Shown: in pieces, positions 21,372 to 29,405 of the stretch | Position numbering within the stretch: the first letter of the stretch is position 1 | Layout of the letters: each line of letters begins with the position of its first letter | NCBI GenBank assembly: GCA_051003795.1 | Contig: JBPCKZ010000163.1 | Location: 1 to 32,037, forward strand | Length of the DNA stretch: 32,037 bases | From: JALYXS01 sp051003795 | GTDB taxonomy: Bacteria; Acidobacteriota; Terriglobia; Bryobacterales; Bryobacteraceae | Reading direction: 5' to 3' | Notes under the pieces: generated by a model | What the model was told of the DNA's origin: nothing | Databases searched by the model: none | Seen by the model: only the letters and a program-made list of their open reading frames with translations | Translations under genes and position numbers: made by a program

Positions 21372-22739
21372 ATGGTCCGGCGCGCAATTTTTTGGGGAAT
21401 TCGGGCGGCGATAATCGTCCCGATTTGCGTTTCGCTTTGGTCGCAATCCTCGCCCGATAGCCTGGCCGTCTACACCGAACACCCGCGGCTGTTTCTGCGC
21501 GCCAACCGGTTGCGTCTGCTGAAGCGCGAACGGGAACGGCGCTCGCTGCGGTGGGAGCAGTTCGAAACTCTGATGGCCGGGAACGCTCCCATGCCCGAAC
21601 CGGGATTCGCGTGGGCGCTGCACTACCGGGTCGCCGGAGTGCGCGAATCCGGCAAGCGGGCCGTGAGTTGGGCGATGAGCCCGGCCGCGGCGCTTCCCGG
21701 CGCATTGCGCCAACTCGCGCTAGTGTTCGATTGGTGCCAGGACGTACTCTCTGAGACGGAGAGCCGGACAATTGCCGCGCGGTTGCAGAAAGGCATCGAG
21801 GCTCCGGGCCGCGGCAACTCGCTGGCGGACGCCCGGTCCAAGCTGCTGGCCGCAATCGCGCTGGCCGACCACAATCCCGCGGCGTCTAACGCCGGAATTC
21901 AAAACTTCGTGCAAAAAAATTGGGAAGCCCGGATCGTGCCGGCCCTCCGCGCTGGACACAACGCGATCCCGCGCGAGGATATCCAAGCGCTTTATGAAAT
22001 CCTGCACGCCGTCCGCGACAATCTCAATATCGATCTGCGGGAATCTTACCCGGCGTATTTCAAAGGACTGCCGATCTATCATCTGCTCTCGTACTACCCG
22101 GCATCGTATCCGGCGCCTGAAAACGAATTCCGCATTCCCGCCGCAAAGGGTACCAATCCGCCGGATTTGACCGATGCCGCCCTCTCGAGGGCCGCCGAGC
22201 TCGGCATGGTTGCGTTCGATGCAAACGCGCCGGAAAGCCAGGTTTTGCAGGGCTGGCTGATGAACGATCGATTTCTGATGCGCGGTCCATTTGGCATCGT
22301 TTACGAATTTCTCTGGGCGAATCCCTACCAGCCGGGTTTGAGCTATTATCATGTGCCGCTCGTATTTCACGACGATATCTTCGGCCGGCTCTTCGTTCGT
22401 TCGGACTGGGACGACTCGGCGGCTTGGCTTGGCTACTTCGAGGGGCAGCTACAGCTTTTTCGCGACGGAAAGGCGACGATCCTGAATCCGGAGCTTTCGC
22501 GCGAGCCTCTCGATCTGGGAGAGGCGACGATATTTTTTGGAAGGCAGGCACGCAAATTCGTGGCGCCGCGCGGTACGGACGCATTCGACGTGTTTATCGT
22601 GGGCCTGGAGCCGAAGCGGAAATACCACATCGAGATCGACGATGAGGAGATGTTCGAAGCACGTACCGATCCGGGCGGAATTTTATATTTTCCGGGAGTG
22701 CGGGGCGGCGCCGGCCTGCGATTGACGATCGAGAAGTAG
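21372..22739 (+). CDS. Secreted heparinase II/III-like protein
   Basis: This 455-residue exported protein has a signal peptide (MVRRAIFWGIRAAIIVPICV). It opens with EHPRLFLRANRLRLLKRERE, the typical start of the alpha/alpha-toroid of heparinase II/III and alginate-lyase-like proteins. A helical half (to about 250) is followed by a beta-rich half (PGLSYYHVPLVFHDDIFGRL, FVRSDWDDSAAWLGYFEGQL, then TIFFGRQARKFVAPRG), as in that family. A Tyr/His pair (YYHVP, VFHDD) is present, but I cannot confirm a lyase active site. It probably binds or cleaves acidic polysaccharide outside the cell. It is unusually short for the family (most exceed 550). It stands alone between its neighbours. Confidence 0.65.
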   Translation: MVRRAIFWGIRAAIIVPICVSLWSQSSPDSLAVYTEHPRLFLRANRLRLLKRERERRSLRWEQFETLMAGNAPMPEPGFAWALHYRVAGVRESGKRAVSWAMSPAAALPGALRQLALVFDWCQDVLSETESRTIAARLQKGIEAPGRGNSLADARSKLLAAIALADHNPAASNAGIQNFVQKNWEARIVPALRAGHNAIPREDIQALYEILHAVRDNLNIDLRESYPAYFKGLPIYHLLSYYPASYPAPENEFRIPAAKGTNPPDLTDAALSRAAELGMVAFDANAPESQVLQGWLMNDRFLMRGPFGIVYEFLWANPYQPGLSYYHVPLVFHDDIFGRLFVRSDWDDSAAWLGYFEGQLQLFRDGKATILNPELSREPLDLGEATIFFGRQARKFVAPRGTDAFDVFIVGLEPKRKYHIEIDDEEMFEARTDPGGILYFPGVRGGAGLRLTIEK

Positions 22740-22754
22740 CGGCACGAATCTCGA

Positions 22755-23210
22755 TCAACCACGCGCCACGGAGCCGTGAGGAGCGTTCAAAATTTCGGCG
22801 ACCTTCGTCTCGAGCTGTTCCATGGTGAAGGGTTTAATCAGTAGCGCGAATCCGCGCTCCAGCACGTATTTCCGGACCACCTGCGATTGATCGTAGCCGG
22901 ACATGAACAGCACGCGAACGTTTGGTTGAATCTCGGTCAGCCGATCGGCCAGCATCGGCCCGCTCATGCCAGGCGCAACCACGTCGGTAAGCAGCAGGTC
23001 TATGGGCGGATCGTTTTTCTGAAAAAGCTTCAGCGCGTTGTCGCCCGAATCGGTCATCAGCACTTTATAGCCGGAGCGCGTCAACATGGCGGTGACGAGC
23101 TTCCGGATCTCAGGTTCGTCATCCAACACTAGGATGGTGGTGTTACCCGGCGACGGATCGGCTTTTTTTTCGGCATCCGGTTTGACTGAACTGGGTTTGA
23201 CTGAACTCAT
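22755..23210 (-). CDS. Stand-alone response regulator receiver protein
   Basis: This 151-residue protein consists of a CheY-like receiver domain (residues about 24-143) with no output domain. Key residues are present: D30/D31 (VLDDEPE), phospho-acceptor D76 (LLLTDVVAPGMSGP), S104 (LFMSGYD) and K126 (LLIKPF). The N-terminal 20 residues are a charged linker that starts with a 15-base tandem duplication encoding SSVKP twice. No kinase is adjacent. It could be a phosphorelay intermediate or adaptor. An AGG five bases before ATG 23210 is a modest ribosome binding site. Confidence 0.92.
   Translation of the reverse strand: MSSVKPSSVKPDAEKKADPSPGNTTILVLDDEPEIRKLVTAMLTRSGYKVLMTDSGDNALKLFQKNDPPIDLLLTDVVAPGMSGPMLADRLTEIQPNVRVLFMSGYDQSQVVRKYVLERGFALLIKPFTMEQLETKVAEILNAPHGSVARG
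23178..23207 (-). repeat. 15-bp tandem duplication at the start of the receiver gene
   Basis: AGTTCAGTCAAACC(C/G) occurs twice in tandem directly after the ATG, encoding SSVKP-SSVKP. It is in frame and the two units differ only in the last base. Confidence 0.9.
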
Positions 23211-23367
23211 GGTGCCTGAATTCTAGACCCGCGGAGCGGCAGGGGCAAGCCGGAAACCTTGAAAATGGTAACTTACCGTCCATCCCGTGTCCTTTTTTTA
23301 ACAAAGAGTTAACGAATATTGTGATACTTTGCAAACAGGGCACGCCGCGTGCGGAATCCTTCTGCCG

Positions 23368-23559
23368 ATGACTTCCCATTCCCCTCTTGCATTCATGGCT
23401 TTATGGAAGCCGGCCTGCCCATTCTGCGGATCGAGTAGAATCCGCCGCTCCGCGCGGCACAATCGATTCGAAAAGGCCCTCGGGTTGGTGCTGCTGCCAT
23501 ACCGGTGCGAGGCGTGCAACCAGCGTTGTTTCAAGCTTCGTTCCGCTACAATAATTTAG
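23368..23559 (+). CDS. Small zinc-ribbon protein
   Basis: A 63-residue protein (from ATG 23368) with two CxxC pairs: CPFCGSSRIRRS and YRCEACNQRCFKLR, about 30 residues apart, a treble-clef or zinc-ribbon arrangement. Starts at 23329 or 23395 (MALWKPACPFC) are also possible; the last is closest to the domain. It ends 21 bases before the MotA/TolQ/ExbB-like gene in the same direction, so it may be the first gene of that operon and could bind nucleic acid or protein. Function is unknown. Confidence 0.6.
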   Translation: MTSHSPLAFMALWKPACPFCGSSRIRRSARHNRFEKALGLVLLPYRCEACNQRCFKLRSATII

Positions 23560-23580
23560 CTGGAAAGGAACCATACTCGA

Positions 23581-24726
23581 ATGCCCAAAAAGGGATTGAA
23601 CCTTCTCTTGTTTGTTGGCGCCCTGCTATTGACGGCGCTGTTTTACGCGATCTTAACGGCCTTCTTCAAGCCGGGCTCAATTTATCAATTTTTCTCGAGC
23701 CGCGGCTGGTATCAACCGGTCAGTCTCGCGTTCTTTTTCTTCGGACTTTTACTCGCCGGGGCCCGCTGGTGGCTCTTTCGCGAGGAACAAGCTTCAATCG
23801 ACATGCCGATTCCGAATGCGGTCATGTCCCGCGACCAGGCCGCCGTAATTCCCGACCGGATTCCGGAAAAGTACCGCAACCGGTTCCTGGGGCGCCGGAT
23901 TGCCAATCTACTGAAGGGCTATGTCCGGCGGGAAGAGCTCGGACCGCTCGAAGACCGGCTGGCCATGAACGACCGCGACGAACTCGATGCTAGCGCTTCG
24001 CTCATCGGCTGGGTGCGCAGCCTGCCGCCCCTTGTCGGCCTGTTGGGTACGCTCGACGGGTTGCGCGGCGGCATCGCCGAGATCTCGATGATCGGCAACG
24101 CCGGAGATCTCGAGGAATTACGGCGGCGCTTGCAATTGTTCGCCGCTCACGCGAGCACCGCGTTCGATACCACGCTGCTCGGCATCAGCGCGGCGGCGAT
24201 TCTTTCGGCTATTATTTTCCTGGTTCGCAAGAATGAAGACACTCACCTGGTCCGCATCGACCGGATTGCGACTGAATTCACGCGCCAATTCCCGCACCGC
24301 ACGGAGCTCGAGGAGGAAATCCGCCTGACGGCCAACGGCTTCATGTCGGGATTCATGCAAACGATGGAACGCGCCATGGCTAGCGCGGCGCCCCCAATGG
24401 TCGAGGCGTTCCGCCGCGAAATGCAAGACGGCATTCAAACGACCGTGCACGAACTGGTTTCGAGCTGGCAGCGCGATATGAGCGCGAATATGGAAGGCCT
24501 GGTCTCGATCTGGCGGGATGGCATGCGCGCCACCATGCAGGATTTGGGTTCGAACTTGCAAAATGCCATGCATTCCGCATCGCGGGAAATGGTGGCGAAC
24601 TGGCGGGACGAGTTGTCGCGAGCCACTACCCGGCTGGTCGATCAGCATCAATCGCGGCCCTTGCAGATCCGGATCACCACGGACCAGGAGCCGGCGAGCC
24701 AAGCTTATGAAGTCAAGAGGGCTTGA
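23581..24726 (+). CDS. MotA/TolQ/ExbB-family proton channel protein with long cytoplasmic tail
   Basis: 381 residues. Membrane helices lie at about 5-29, 44-66, 139-165 and 194-215. The last two form the MotA/TolQ/ExbB domain (LIGWVRSLPPLVGLLGTLDG and AFDTTLLGISAAAILSAIIF), including the Thr residues that line the proton path in this family. Proteins of this family form pentamers around two single-helix partners and turn ion flow into motion. Residues 240-381 form an amphipathic, Met- and Trp-rich helical tail (GFMSGFMQTMERAMASAAPP, VSSWQRDMSANMEGLVSIWR) reminiscent of the long tails in ZorA and related motors. AAAGGA precedes the start. The next gene overlaps its end by 20 bases; the two downstream products are the likely partners. 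Confidence 0.85.
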   Translation: MPKKGLNLLLFVGALLLTALFYAILTAFFKPGSIYQFFSSRGWYQPVSLAFFFFGLLLAGARWWLFREEQASIDMPIPNAVMSRDQAAVIPDRIPEKYRNRFLGRRIANLLKGYVRREELGPLEDRLAMNDRDELDASASLIGWVRSLPPLVGLLGTLDGLRGGIAEISMIGNAGDLEELRRRLQLFAAHASTAFDTTLLGISAAAILSAIIFLVRKNEDTHLVRIDRIATEFTRQFPHRTELEEEIRLTANGFMSGFMQTMERAMASAAPPMVEAFRREMQDGIQTTVHELVSSWQRDMSANMEGLVSIWRDGMRATMQDLGSNLQNAMHSASREMVANWRDELSRATTRLVDQHQSRPLQIRITTDQEPASQAYEVKRA

Positions 24727-25624
24727 TTCCCGCATCCAAACGGCGGCCACCGCGGGACGCGCTTCGCGCCGCAAATCGCTCGAAATCGATCAGGGCCCCA
24801 TCATGATTATTCTGCTGAGTTGCCTCGCGGTGGCGATGTGCTTCACAACTCTGGGCATGGGCTTTGTAAATCTCGCGAGCGGTCCTAGAATCCCGGCGCC
24901 CGCGCCGAAGTTGGCGCCGGTCGCGGTTCCGGCGAATCTGGAGGTGTCCGGTCCGGATACTGCCGGAACCGAAGATCGACGGCAGGCGCGCAAGAAGCTG
25001 TTGGAAGAGCGGAATAAAAAGACCTACGATCTCGCTCTCGCCCAAGTAAGCGGGCAGTTGCGCGATCTGGACCAGGAGAAGCGCAAACTCGCTCAACAGC
25101 AGTACACGCTGCAAAAAGCGCGCGCCACGCTGGCGGATTTGCAGAAGCAGTTGCAGGAACAGCTTCGCCAGGCGAGCGAGAAGACCAGGAACATGAGCCG
25201 ACAGGCGGAACTCGATCGCGCCAAAGCGGAAGCGGAAGCGCAGGCCCGGCTCATCGAAGCTCAAAAGCAATTGGCCGAGCTCGACAAAAAAGCCGAAGAG
25301 CTTCGCAAGGAAATTATCGAGCGGAGAACGCTGTTCGATCCGCAGCGGATTTTTGGCGGCAACAAGGCTGGAGAAACGCCTCAGTTTGTGGAGTGCGCCA
25401 AGGACGCGATCGTCCTGATTCCGCAAGGATCGCGAATTTCGCTTGACAATCTTAAGAAAGGTTCGTCGTTCGACAAGGCCGTTACGGGCAAATACGTCGT
25501 GTTCCTGGTGCGCCCGGATGGATTCGACACGTTTAACGTAGCGCGCGCCTCCGCCGAAGAAAATGGGGCGGAGCGGCTAGGATACGAGCCGATCGACGCC
25601 GCGTGGCAGGTGAAATACAAGTAG
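24707..25624 (+). CDS. Single-helix coiled-coil partner protein A of the motor-like module
   Basis: 305 residues. After a basic start comes one membrane helix (31-57, PIMIILLSCLAVAMCFTTLG) preceded by acidic residues (LEID, 25-28). A Pro/Ala linker follows, then a long coiled coil (about 95-205, rich in Gln, Lys, Glu), and a C-terminal domain (224-303) with PQFVECAKDAIVLIPQGSRI and YVVFLVRPDGFDTFNVARAS, then LGYEPIDAAW. This layout mimics MotB, TolR, ExbD or ZorB, but the end domain is neither OmpA-like nor ExbD-like. It resembles the end domain of the next gene product, so the two are paralogues. Probably the periplasmic or cytoplasmic rod of the complex; topology is uncertain. Confidence 0.72.
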   Translation: MKSRGLDSRIQTAATAGRASRRKSLEIDQGPIMIILLSCLAVAMCFTTLGMGFVNLASGPRIPAPAPKLAPVAVPANLEVSGPDTAGTEDRRQARKKLLEERNKKTYDLALAQVSGQLRDLDQEKRKLAQQQYTLQKARATLADLQKQLQEQLRQASEKTRNMSRQAELDRAKAEAEAQARLIEAQKQLAELDKKAEELRKEIIERRTLFDPQRIFGGNKAGETPQFVECAKDAIVLIPQGSRISLDNLKKGSSFDKAVTGKYVVFLVRPDGFDTFNVARASAEENGAERLGYEPIDAAWQVKYK

Positions 25625-25631
25625 GCATGCC

Positions 25632-26582
25632 ATGAAATTAAATTGGGATTCGTTGCTGGAGCCGATCTTCCTGTTTATTCTTTCGTTGATCGCGGGGACG
25701 CTCTGGGTGATAGTGCCGATTCAGCAGGGTCCGCCGTCCGCGCCCGCCGCGGCAGCGCCAAAGCCGGTTGCCGAATTGGCGAAGCCTCTTTCAAAACCGG
25801 TTTTGAAAGCCGGGCCGGATCGCGAAGCCGAGCGGCTGGCTAGAGAGCGCGCGATGCTTCTGGGTACCGCCAAGACTGTACAGACGGATTGGTCGGCGAC
25901 CGAACAAAGTCTGAAGGCCGCCACCGATGAGCGGCGACGCCTGGATGCCGCGATTCAGCAGGAACAGCAAAGGTTGGCGGATTTGAAGAAGGGACTCGCG
26001 ATCGATCGGGAGCCGGATGTTGGCGCGGCTTCGGAAACGACGGGCGGCATCGAGCGTCTCCAAGGCGCCGTCCGGACGAAGAGGACGGAGATCGCCAAGC
26101 TCGAGACGGAGTTGAAGAATACGCGCAATCCGTTCGAAAAGGAGGTGACCTCATTACCGAAGGCCTCGCCGGCAACGAAACTCCCCATGCTGGTGGAGTT
26201 GTTTCATAATCACGCCATCCCCGTGGACAAGAAGCATTTTAAGTTCGCCAAGCAGAGAGGCACCACTCTCGCCACGCGCGAGTCGGATGGGGAAACGCCC
26301 GAACAGATCAAGAATCCGGACAGCGACTTTTTGAAATACCTGGCGAGCATCAAACCGGCCAAACAGTATTTGGCCTGTTTGCTGAATGACGACTCGTTCG
26401 ACATATTCCGGGAAATTCGCGAGATCGCGCGGGCTAAAGGCGTGGCGGTCGGTTGGGAGCCGATCAACACCAGCGCTGGAAAGATTACGCTCTATCCCAT
26501 CCACTTCACCAAGAATCCGGATCGCGGGCAGAAAGTGGAGAACGGAAAAACGCTGCCGCGCGTGACTTCCATCATCGAGTAG
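25632..26582 (+). CDS. Single-helix coiled-coil partner protein B of the motor-like module
   Basis: 316 residues, 7 bases after protein A, with AGG six bases before its ATG. It has one membrane helix (11-30, PIFLFILSLIAGTLWVIVPI) with D6 and E10 at its border, then a Pro/Ala linker, coiled coil (about 63-165) and a C-terminal domain (184-290). That domain shares a pattern with protein A: PMLVELFHNHAIPVDK against PQFVECAKDAIVLIPQ, and LLNDDSFDIFREIREIARAK ending GWEPIN against LVRPDGFDTF ending GYEPID. The two are likely heterodimer partners within one channel pentamer. The gene end overlaps the convergent gltP-like gene by 11 bases. Function unknown. Confidence 0.72.
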   Translation: MKLNWDSLLEPIFLFILSLIAGTLWVIVPIQQGPPSAPAAAAPKPVAELAKPLSKPVLKAGPDREAERLARERAMLLGTAKTVQTDWSATEQSLKAATDERRRLDAAIQQEQQRLADLKKGLAIDREPDVGAASETTGGIERLQGAVRTKRTEIAKLETELKNTRNPFEKEVTSLPKASPATKLPMLVELFHNHAIPVDKKHFKFAKQRGTTLATRESDGETPEQIKNPDSDFLKYLASIKPAKQYLACLLNDDSFDIFREIREIARAKGVAVGWEPINTSAGKITLYPIHFTKNPDRGQKVENGKTLPRVTSIIE

Positions 26583-27777
26583 TTTCGTCGAACCGCACGC
26601 CTTCCCATCGCGCCACCACGGCGGACGCGAGGCAATTGCCGAGCACGTTCACCGACGTCCTCGCCATATCGAGAAGCGCATCCACGCCGAGCAGCACCGC
26701 GATCCCTTCGATCGGCAATTGAAAGCTGGCGAGCGTGCCGGCGAGAATCACCAGCGCGGCGCGTGGAATTCCGGCGACCCCCTTGCTGGTCAGCATTAGC
26801 GTAAGCAGCATCAAGAGCTGCCGGCCAATCGGCATCTGGACGCCCGCCGCCTGCGCCACGAAAACGGAGGCGAGCGAGAGATAGAGCGTGGAGCCATCCA
26901 GATTGAAGCTATAACCCGTCGGGAGGACGAACGCGACGATGTGCTTCGGCACGCCGAATTTTTCCATATTCTCGAGCGCGAGAGGCAGCGCCGCTTCGCT
27001 CGAAGCCGTCGAAAACGCGATCAGAAACGGTTGGCGCGCGGCAAGGTAGAATCGCCGCAAGGGAATCCGGGCCAACGCAATCACGGAACCGAAGACGAAC
27101 ACGACGAAAACAAGCAGCGCCGCGTAAAGGGCGGCAATCAGTTTGCCAAGCCCGAACAGAACCGCCGCCCCTTTGGTTCCGACCGTCACCGCGATGGCGG
27201 CGCCCACTCCGAATGGCGCCAGATACATTACGTAACCGGTGTAGCGGAACATGACCTCCGCAAGCGATTCGCAGAAGGTCACCACGGGCCTGGCCTTCAC
27301 GCCGATGGCGGAACAGGCCGTGCCGAACAGGAACGCGAACACTACGATTTGGAGCACGTCCCCGCGCGCCATGGCGTCGATAATGCTGGCCGGGAAGACG
27401 TGATCGAGCACCGCGCTTAGACTCTGGCGCGTTGGCGCGAGGGCGGCTTCCGCGCCGGTTCTTGTGAACACGACGCCGCTGCCGGGCTGCACGATATTCA
27501 CGGCAGCCAAGCCGATGAAGAGCGCCAGCGTGGTAATTACTTCGAAATAGATAATCGCCTTCAGGCCGATACGGCCCATCCGGCGAATGTCGCCGGCGCC
27601 CGCGACCCCGTAGACAAGGGTTCCGAAGATGAGCGGCGCGATAATCGAGCGGATCAGGCGTAGGAAGACGTTGCTTACCGGCGCGAGCTGGACGGCGAAC
27701 GCCGGCGCGAATATTCCCAATGCGATGCCGGCGGCCATGCCGATGAAGATCCACGCCGTGAGCGAGACCCGCTTCAT
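26572..27777 (-). CDS. Dicarboxylate/amino acid:cation symporter (DAACS, GltP-like)
   Basis: 401-residue inner-membrane transporter of the SLC1/DAACS family that takes up C4-dicarboxylates or acidic amino acids with H+ or Na+. Family motifs are clear: FLRLIRSIIAPLIFGTLVYG, the serine loop AFSTASSEAALPLALEN, FVLPTGYSFNLDGSTLYL, MLTSKGVAGIPRAALVILAG and LGVDALLDMARTSVNVLGN. About eight helices and two re-entrant loops fit. ATG 27777 is chosen because the membrane part starts there; the longer frame to 27822 reads through a dispersed repeat. Gene order places it last in the nadK operon. Glutamate, aspartate or succinate are equally possible substrates. Confidence 0.93.
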   Translation of the reverse strand: MKRVSLTAWIFIGMAAGIALGIFAPAFAVQLAPVSNVFLRLIRSIIAPLIFGTLVYGVAGAGDIRRMGRIGLKAIIYFEVITTLALFIGLAAVNIVQPGSGVVFTRTGAEAALAPTRQSLSAVLDHVFPASIIDAMARGDVLQIVVFAFLFGTACSAIGVKARPVVTFCESLAEVMFRYTGYVMYLAPFGVGAAIAVTVGTKGAAVLFGLGKLIAALYAALLVFVVFVFGSVIALARIPLRRFYLAARQPFLIAFSTASSEAALPLALENMEKFGVPKHIVAFVLPTGYSFNLDGSTLYLSLASVFVAQAAGVQMPIGRQLLMLLTLMLTSKGVAGIPRAALVILAGTLASFQLPIEGIAVLLGVDALLDMARTSVNVLGNCLASAVVARWEGVRFDETTR

Positions 27778-27785
27778 TCGAGTCT

Positions 27786-27813
27786 TGTGGCAGACACGAG
27801 TGTCCGCGCCACA
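27786..27813. repeat. CACGAGTG-type palindrome between nadK and gltP-like gene
   Basis: TGTGGC, A, GACACGAGTGTC, CGC, GCCACA: a 5-bp stem around GA nested in an outer TGTGG/CCACA stem. It shares the core and the trailing GCGCCACA with the elements at positions 1-45. It fills most of the gap between the nadK stop (27824) and the symporter start (27777). Confidence 0.75.
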
Positions 27814-27823
27814 GGACGCCACA

Positions 27824-28705
27824 CTAGCGTTCGCCCCATTTCAATTTCTGCCGCAGCACGTCGAAGAACATTTTTTGCGGCGGTCGAATCAGGTGAAGCG
27901 AATATTCCGAGCTGCGGCAATCGATGCGGTCGCCCTCCTGGAGCGGCTCGCCGATTTGGCCATCGATCGTCAGGAATGCCGCATCGCTCTCCGCGCGGCA
28001 GATCACCGAAATTACGCTGGTCGCGGGGACGATAACGGGCCGGTTCGCCAGCATGTGCGGGCAGATCGGCGTAATGCAAATCGCCGCGACGGAGGGATAA
28101 ATAATCGGGCCGCCCGCCGAAAGTGAATACGCGGTCGATCCGGTGGGCGTGGAGAGGATCAGGCCGTCGGCTTTGTATGCGCAAACGAATTTTTCATCGA
28201 CCAGCGCGTCGAGATCGATCATGCGGGCAATTGAGGATTTCGTGATCACGACATCGTTTAAAGCTTCGTAGCGGGCGGCCTTCTCTCCGGCGCGAATCAG
28301 GTCGGCATGCAACAGCTTCCGCTTGCCGATGCGATGCTCGCCGCGCAGCGCGCGTTCGAGCTCCGGAAAGAGATCTTCGACGGTGATGGCCGTCAGGAAT
28401 CCGAGACCGCCCAGATTGACGGCAAACAGCGGAATTTCGCGGCTGCCGATGGCGCGGGCGGCGGAAAGCAGCGTGCCGTCGCCGCCCAGGACAATCGCCA
28501 GATCGCAGCCGTCGATGACTTCGGCGCGGGACATGCCGCGGGGAGACCCCGCGTACACCGCGGTTTCCGCATCCAGGCGCACGTCGATCTTGCGCTCTCG
28601 CAGCCAGCCGATCAGCTTGGGAACAAGCGCCAACGCCGCCGGCGCGTTCGGCTTCGAAAAAATTCCGATTGTCTTAACTCCGATCGTCTTAACATCGCCG
28701 GGCAT
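27824..28705 (-). CDS. nadK: NAD kinase
   Basis: Phosphorylates NAD+ to NADP+, the sole route to NADP in the cell. 293 residues with GGDGT at 74-78 (VLGGDGTLLSAARA), GGLGFLT, LNDVVITKSS (NE/D motif), YKADGLILSTPTGSTAYSLSAGGPI-type substrate site (about 188-212) and CHML-like PICPHMLANRPVIVP. The N-terminus contains a 15-base tandem duplication coding VKTIG twice; the family usually has it once (KTIGIFSKP), so the original start may have been near the second copy. The tlyA gene upstream overlaps by 17 bases, marking a packed operon. Confidence 0.96.
   Translation of the reverse strand: MPGDVKTIGVKTIGIFSKPNAPAALALVPKLIGWLRERKIDVRLDAETAVYAGSPRGMSRAEVIDGCDLAIVLGGDGTLLSAARAIGSREIPLFAVNLGGLGFLTAITVEDLFPELERALRGEHRIGKRKLLHADLIRAGEKAARYEALNDVVITKSSIARMIDLDALVDEKFVCAYKADGLILSTPTGSTAYSLSAGGPIIYPSVAAICITPICPHMLANRPVIVPATSVISVICRAESDAAFLTIDGQIGEPLQEGDRIDCRSSEYSLHLIRPPQKMFFDVLRQKLKWGER
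28664..28693 (-). repeat. 15-bp tandem duplication at the start of nadK
   Basis: GTTAAGAC(G/A)ATCGGA occurs twice in tandem near the start codon, encoding VKTIG-VKTIG. It is in frame, with one base different between units. Confidence 0.9.
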
Positions 28706-29405
28706 ATAACAGGAACTCCTTGTTGCCTTCGGCGCCCAGGATTGGACTGTCCATCATGTTCGTTGCAAATCCAAAATCTTTGACGGCTTCGTCAACGCGC
28801 GCGCACGCGCTCCGGTGCATCGCGGGGTCGCGCACGATACCGCCTTTGCCGACCTGTCCTTTGCCAACCTCGAACTGGGGCTTGATGAGGATCGCCATCT
28901 CGCTCCGAGCTAGCGGAACGATCGCCGGCAAAATCAGCGTTACCGATATAAAGCTGGCATCGCAGACAACGAGATCCGCCGTTTCGCCAATATCTTCGAA
29001 TCGAAGATGGCGCGCATTGACGCCCTCATGCACAACTACTCGCGGATCGTTACGCAGCTTCCAATCGAGCTGCCCGCGTCCCACATCCACGGCGTGAACG
29101 CGCGCCGCCCCGGCTTGCAGCAAGCAGTCCGTAAATCCGCCGGTCGAAGAGCCGATATCGAGGGCGATTTTGCCCTTGGCGTCAATCTCGAAATTGGCAA
29201 GAGCCGCCTCCAGCTTAAGCCCGCCGCGGCCCACGTACGCGGGCCTCGCGAGCAGTTCAATCGCGCTATCTTCGGCGACCGGCTGGCCCGATTTGCGCGC
29301 CGCCCGGCCCGCGATCAGGACATCGCCGGCCATGATCAGCGCCTGCGCCTTCTCGCGCGATTCGACAAGGCCCTTTTCCACCAGAAGACGGTCCAGCCGG
29401 ATCAT
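28689..29405 (-). CDS. tlyA: TlyA-family rRNA (cytidine-2'-O)-methyltransferase
   Basis: Methylates ribose 2'-OH of cytidines in rRNA; loss in mycobacteria gives capreomycin resistance. 238 residues with an N-terminal S4 RNA-binding domain (RLDRLLVEKGLVESREKAQA, LIMAGDVLI), then an FtsJ-type methyltransferase: DIGSSTGGFTDCLLQAGA, VHAVDVGRGQLDWKL, DLVVCDASFISVTLILPAI and LIKPQFEVGKGQVGKGGIVR. ATG 29405 begins the S4 domain; the longer frame to 29666 is only a shadow of ispA. The start overlaps the ispA stop by 4 bases. The ispA-tlyA-nadK order is widely conserved in bacteria, often with dxs between. Confidence 0.95.
   Translation of the reverse strand: MIRLDRLLVEKGLVESREKAQALIMAGDVLIAGRAARKSGQPVAEDSAIELLARPAYVGRGGLKLEAALANFEIDAKGKIALDIGSSTGGFTDCLLQAGAARVHAVDVGRGQLDWKLRNDPRVVVHEGVNARHLRFEDIGETADLVVCDASFISVTLILPAIVPLARSEMAILIKPQFEVGKGQVGKGGIVRDPAMHRSACARVDEAVKDFGFATNMMDSPILGAEGNKEFLLYARRC

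Noticed and set aside
23581..26582. Zorya defence system
   Set aside because: The channel protein is ZorA-like in layout, but neither partner has a ZorB-type OmpA domain and no ZorC, ZorD or ZorE gene is present within the window.
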